A DNA stretch of 64,000 nt, from the NCBI GenBank assembly GCA_023387375.1, contig JAEWIE010000050.1:1-64000 (forward strand). The letters run 5' to 3'. Positions 62,904 to 64,000 of the stretch are shown here, in pieces (position 1 is the first letter of the stretch; the number at the start of each line of letters is the position of its first letter). The position numbers were made by a program, and so were the translations under genes. The notes under the pieces were generated by a model. That model was not told where the DNA came from and did not search any database. It saw only the letters and a program-made list of their open reading frames with translations. Origin of the DNA: Bacteroidota bacterium. Its GTDB lineage: Bacteria > Bacteroidota > Bacteroidia > Flavobacteriales > Weeksellaceae.

Positions 62904-64000
62904 ATGAGAGTTTTTCAGAGAATGATGTGGTGGGTTCTTCTGCCTACTTTACTTCTAAGCTGTAAAGGAAATCAAAAAAGCGAAGAATCAAGCACTACGC
63001 ATTCACTACCTAATTTTAGCCAGGTAAATTTAGACGATGTATTTCATGCTAAAGACAACAAAGTTGTTAAGCAGGGAGAGATTGAACAAACCCTTGATAA
63101 GTACTATCAAAGAGTTTGGGAAAGAGGCAATCTGTGGGGAGGTTTTCTTGTCGCGAAAGGGGACAACATCCTTTATGAGAATTACCGGGGCTTTGCGCAG
63201 GCAAATAATGAAGAGCCTATTACCAAGCATACCGCGCTGCATGTGGCTTCTGTAAGCAAATCTGTAACCGCGATGGCCATACTAAGGTTAGTCGATGCGC
63301 AGAAACTAACCCTTGATCAAGATTTAAAAACCATTTTCCCGAAATTTCCTTATGAAGGAATTACAGTGAAAACGCTTTTAAACCAACGGAGCGGACTGCC
63401 AAAATACGAGTATGTCATCGAACGGATAAAGCCTGAGCCCAAAGAATTGAGCAAAGAGTATTTGACCAATCAAGACATTCTAAATTTATTAATTGAGTAC
63501 AAGCCAGACCTAGCAAGAAAGCCAGATACAGGATTTATGTATTGCAATACCAATTATGCGCTCTTAGCCCTTGTTCTAGAAAAAGTGACAGGAACGAAGT
63601 TTCCTCAGGCCATGAAGGAAATGGTTTTCGATCCACTTGAAATGAAGGATTCTTATATTTTTCAGCAGAAGGATACCCTGTCTGCAGCCAAATCTTTTTA
63701 TGCGAGAGGACCTAGTGTTCATCCTTATGACCGTCTTGATTTAATTTACGGCGATAAAAATCTATATACAACCCCTCGAGATCTTCTTAATTTCTCCAAA
63801 GCACTTTATGCCAATAATTTTTTGAGCAAAAATTTAAAGGATGCCATATTTGCACCCTACAGTAATGAAAGACCAGGGGTGAATAATTACGGATTCGGAT
63901 TTCGGATGAAAATTTTTGATGAGAACAGCAAACTCACCTATCATAACGGTTGGTGGCATGGAACGAATTCTGTCTTTGGTCATCTGCTGCAATCGAAAGT
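62904..64000 (+). CDS. Serine hydrolase (beta-lactamase/penicillin-binding protein-like) lipoprotein, truncated by the window end
   Basis: Open from the ATG at 62904 to the last base, 365 codons, no stop. The signal peptide ends in the lipobox LLSC (Cys about residue 20). The active-site SxxK is in HVASVSKSVTA, the second motif YxN in MYCNTNYAL, and the third HxG in YHNGWWHG, matching family S12 (class C beta-lactamase/PBP4*-like) enzymes. These are periplasmic esterases, peptidases or transpeptidases; the substrate is unknown. Only the C-terminal end is missing. Confidence 0.9.
   Translation, partial: MRVFQRMMWWVLLPTLLLSCKGNQKSEESSTTHSLPNFSQVNLDDVFHAKDNKVVKQGEIEQTLDKYYQRVWERGNLWGGFLVAKGDNILYENYRGFAQANNEEPITKHTALHVASVSKSVTAMAILRLVDAQKLTLDQDLKTIFPKFPYEGITVKTLLNQRSGLPKYEYVIERIKPEPKELSKEYLTNQDILNLLIEYKPDLARKPDTGFMYCNTNYALLALVLEKVTGTKFPQAMKEMVFDPLEMKDSYIFQQKDTLSAAKSFYARGPSVHPYDRLDLIYGDKNLYTTPRDLLNFSKALYANNFLSKNLKDAIFAPYSNERPGVNNYGFGFRMKIFDENSKLTYHNGWWHGTNSVFGHLLQSK

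Noticed and set aside
1..64000. CRISPR arrays, insertion sequences, prophage, rRNA and tRNA genes
   Set aside because: No direct-repeat arrays, transposase, phage genes, or tRNA/rRNA signatures were seen on either strand.

Overview
The window is a compact, almost wholly coding stretch of a Bacteroidota chromosome, most likely Flavobacteriales (Weeksellaceae/Flavobacteriaceae grade). The reasons are: TAnnTTTG-type promoters upstream of many genes; few Shine-Dalgarno sequences; a divergent Bacteroidota-type RNA polymerase omega subunit; family-restricted genes (DUF4126, DUF4251, DUF5687, HU-CCDC81-like, half-size TSUP); a fused CcoNO cytochrome oxidase; and a TonB-dependent receptor under a TPP riboswitch. 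The genus cannot be fixed by reading alone. I see no rRNA, tRNA, CRISPR, insertion sequence, prophage or integrated element. No gap between genes exceeds 300 bases. The largest are 34489-34753 (lon/ppiD divergent promoters with a perfect palindrome), 58232-58486 (promoter and TPP riboswitch), 31849-32085 (pgi/lon spacer with a long hairpin) and 4380-4608 (tatD/tetR divergent spacer, nothing recognised).

Layout. 1-6.7 kb: tail of a probable LptE gene, a TPR-like acidic protein, a TSUP transporter, a DUF4126 membrane protein, the tatD-tcdA-rnpA operon, a TetR regulator, bamD and rpoZ. 6.8-12.1 kb: coaBC, recN, and an ABC permease (DUF5687) with its ATPase. 12.2-15.4 kb: two unrelated fumarases facing away from each other (class II fumC and class I Fe-S). 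15.5-19.8 kb: a small membrane protein, a PiT phosphate transporter, prfA, a lipoprotein. 20-24.5 kb: methylmalonyl-CoA mutase, a small cytochrome c, a dipeptide epimerase translationally coupled to the MeaB GTPase. 24.5-28.6 kb: DUF4251 lipoprotein, M48 lipoprotein protease, a membrane protein, and an mlaE-mlaF-beta-barrel operon. 28.6-34.5 kb: queE, folD, pgi, lon. 34.7-42.6 kb: PpiD-type foldase, MlaD, two Fe-S oxidoreductase subunits, a small hypothetical, a lipoprotein, serS. 42.7-51.6 kb: the complete cbb3 oxidase structural and assembly set, all on the minus strand (ccoI, ccoS, ccoNO, ccoQ, ccoP, ccoG, ccoH, SafE-like protein), with a divergent Crp/Fnr regulator at 51.6-52.4 kb. 52.4-58.2 kb: panB, a membrane protein, an RluA pseudouridine synthase, aconitase, a WG-repeat protein and a UDG-like DNA glycosylase. 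58.3-64 kb: TPP riboswitch with its thiamin receptor, an HU-CCDC81-like membrane protein, an acyl-CoA thioesterase, a D-2-hydroxyacid dehydrogenase, and a truncated serine hydrolase lipoprotein.

Themes. The genes describe an aerobic or microaerobic respirer with TCA enzymes (aconitase, two fumarases), a B12-dependent propionate/succinate branch, a high-affinity oxidase and envelope biogenesis (BamD, Mla parts, PpiD). The strongest non-annotated signal is a shared 13-bp operator-like sequence (TGATAAANGTCAT, a TGA-N6-TCA Crp/Fnr core). It occurs once beside the start of ccoS and once in the ccoI/crp divergent promoter, where it covers the predicted transcription start of the Crp/Fnr gene itself. 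That regulator contains no cysteine at all, so it cannot be a classical Fe-S FNR. Other signals worth a look are a perfect 17-bp palindrome just upstream of lon, apparently leaderless recN and lipoprotein mRNAs, and an outer-membrane barrel gene 2 nt behind mlaF.
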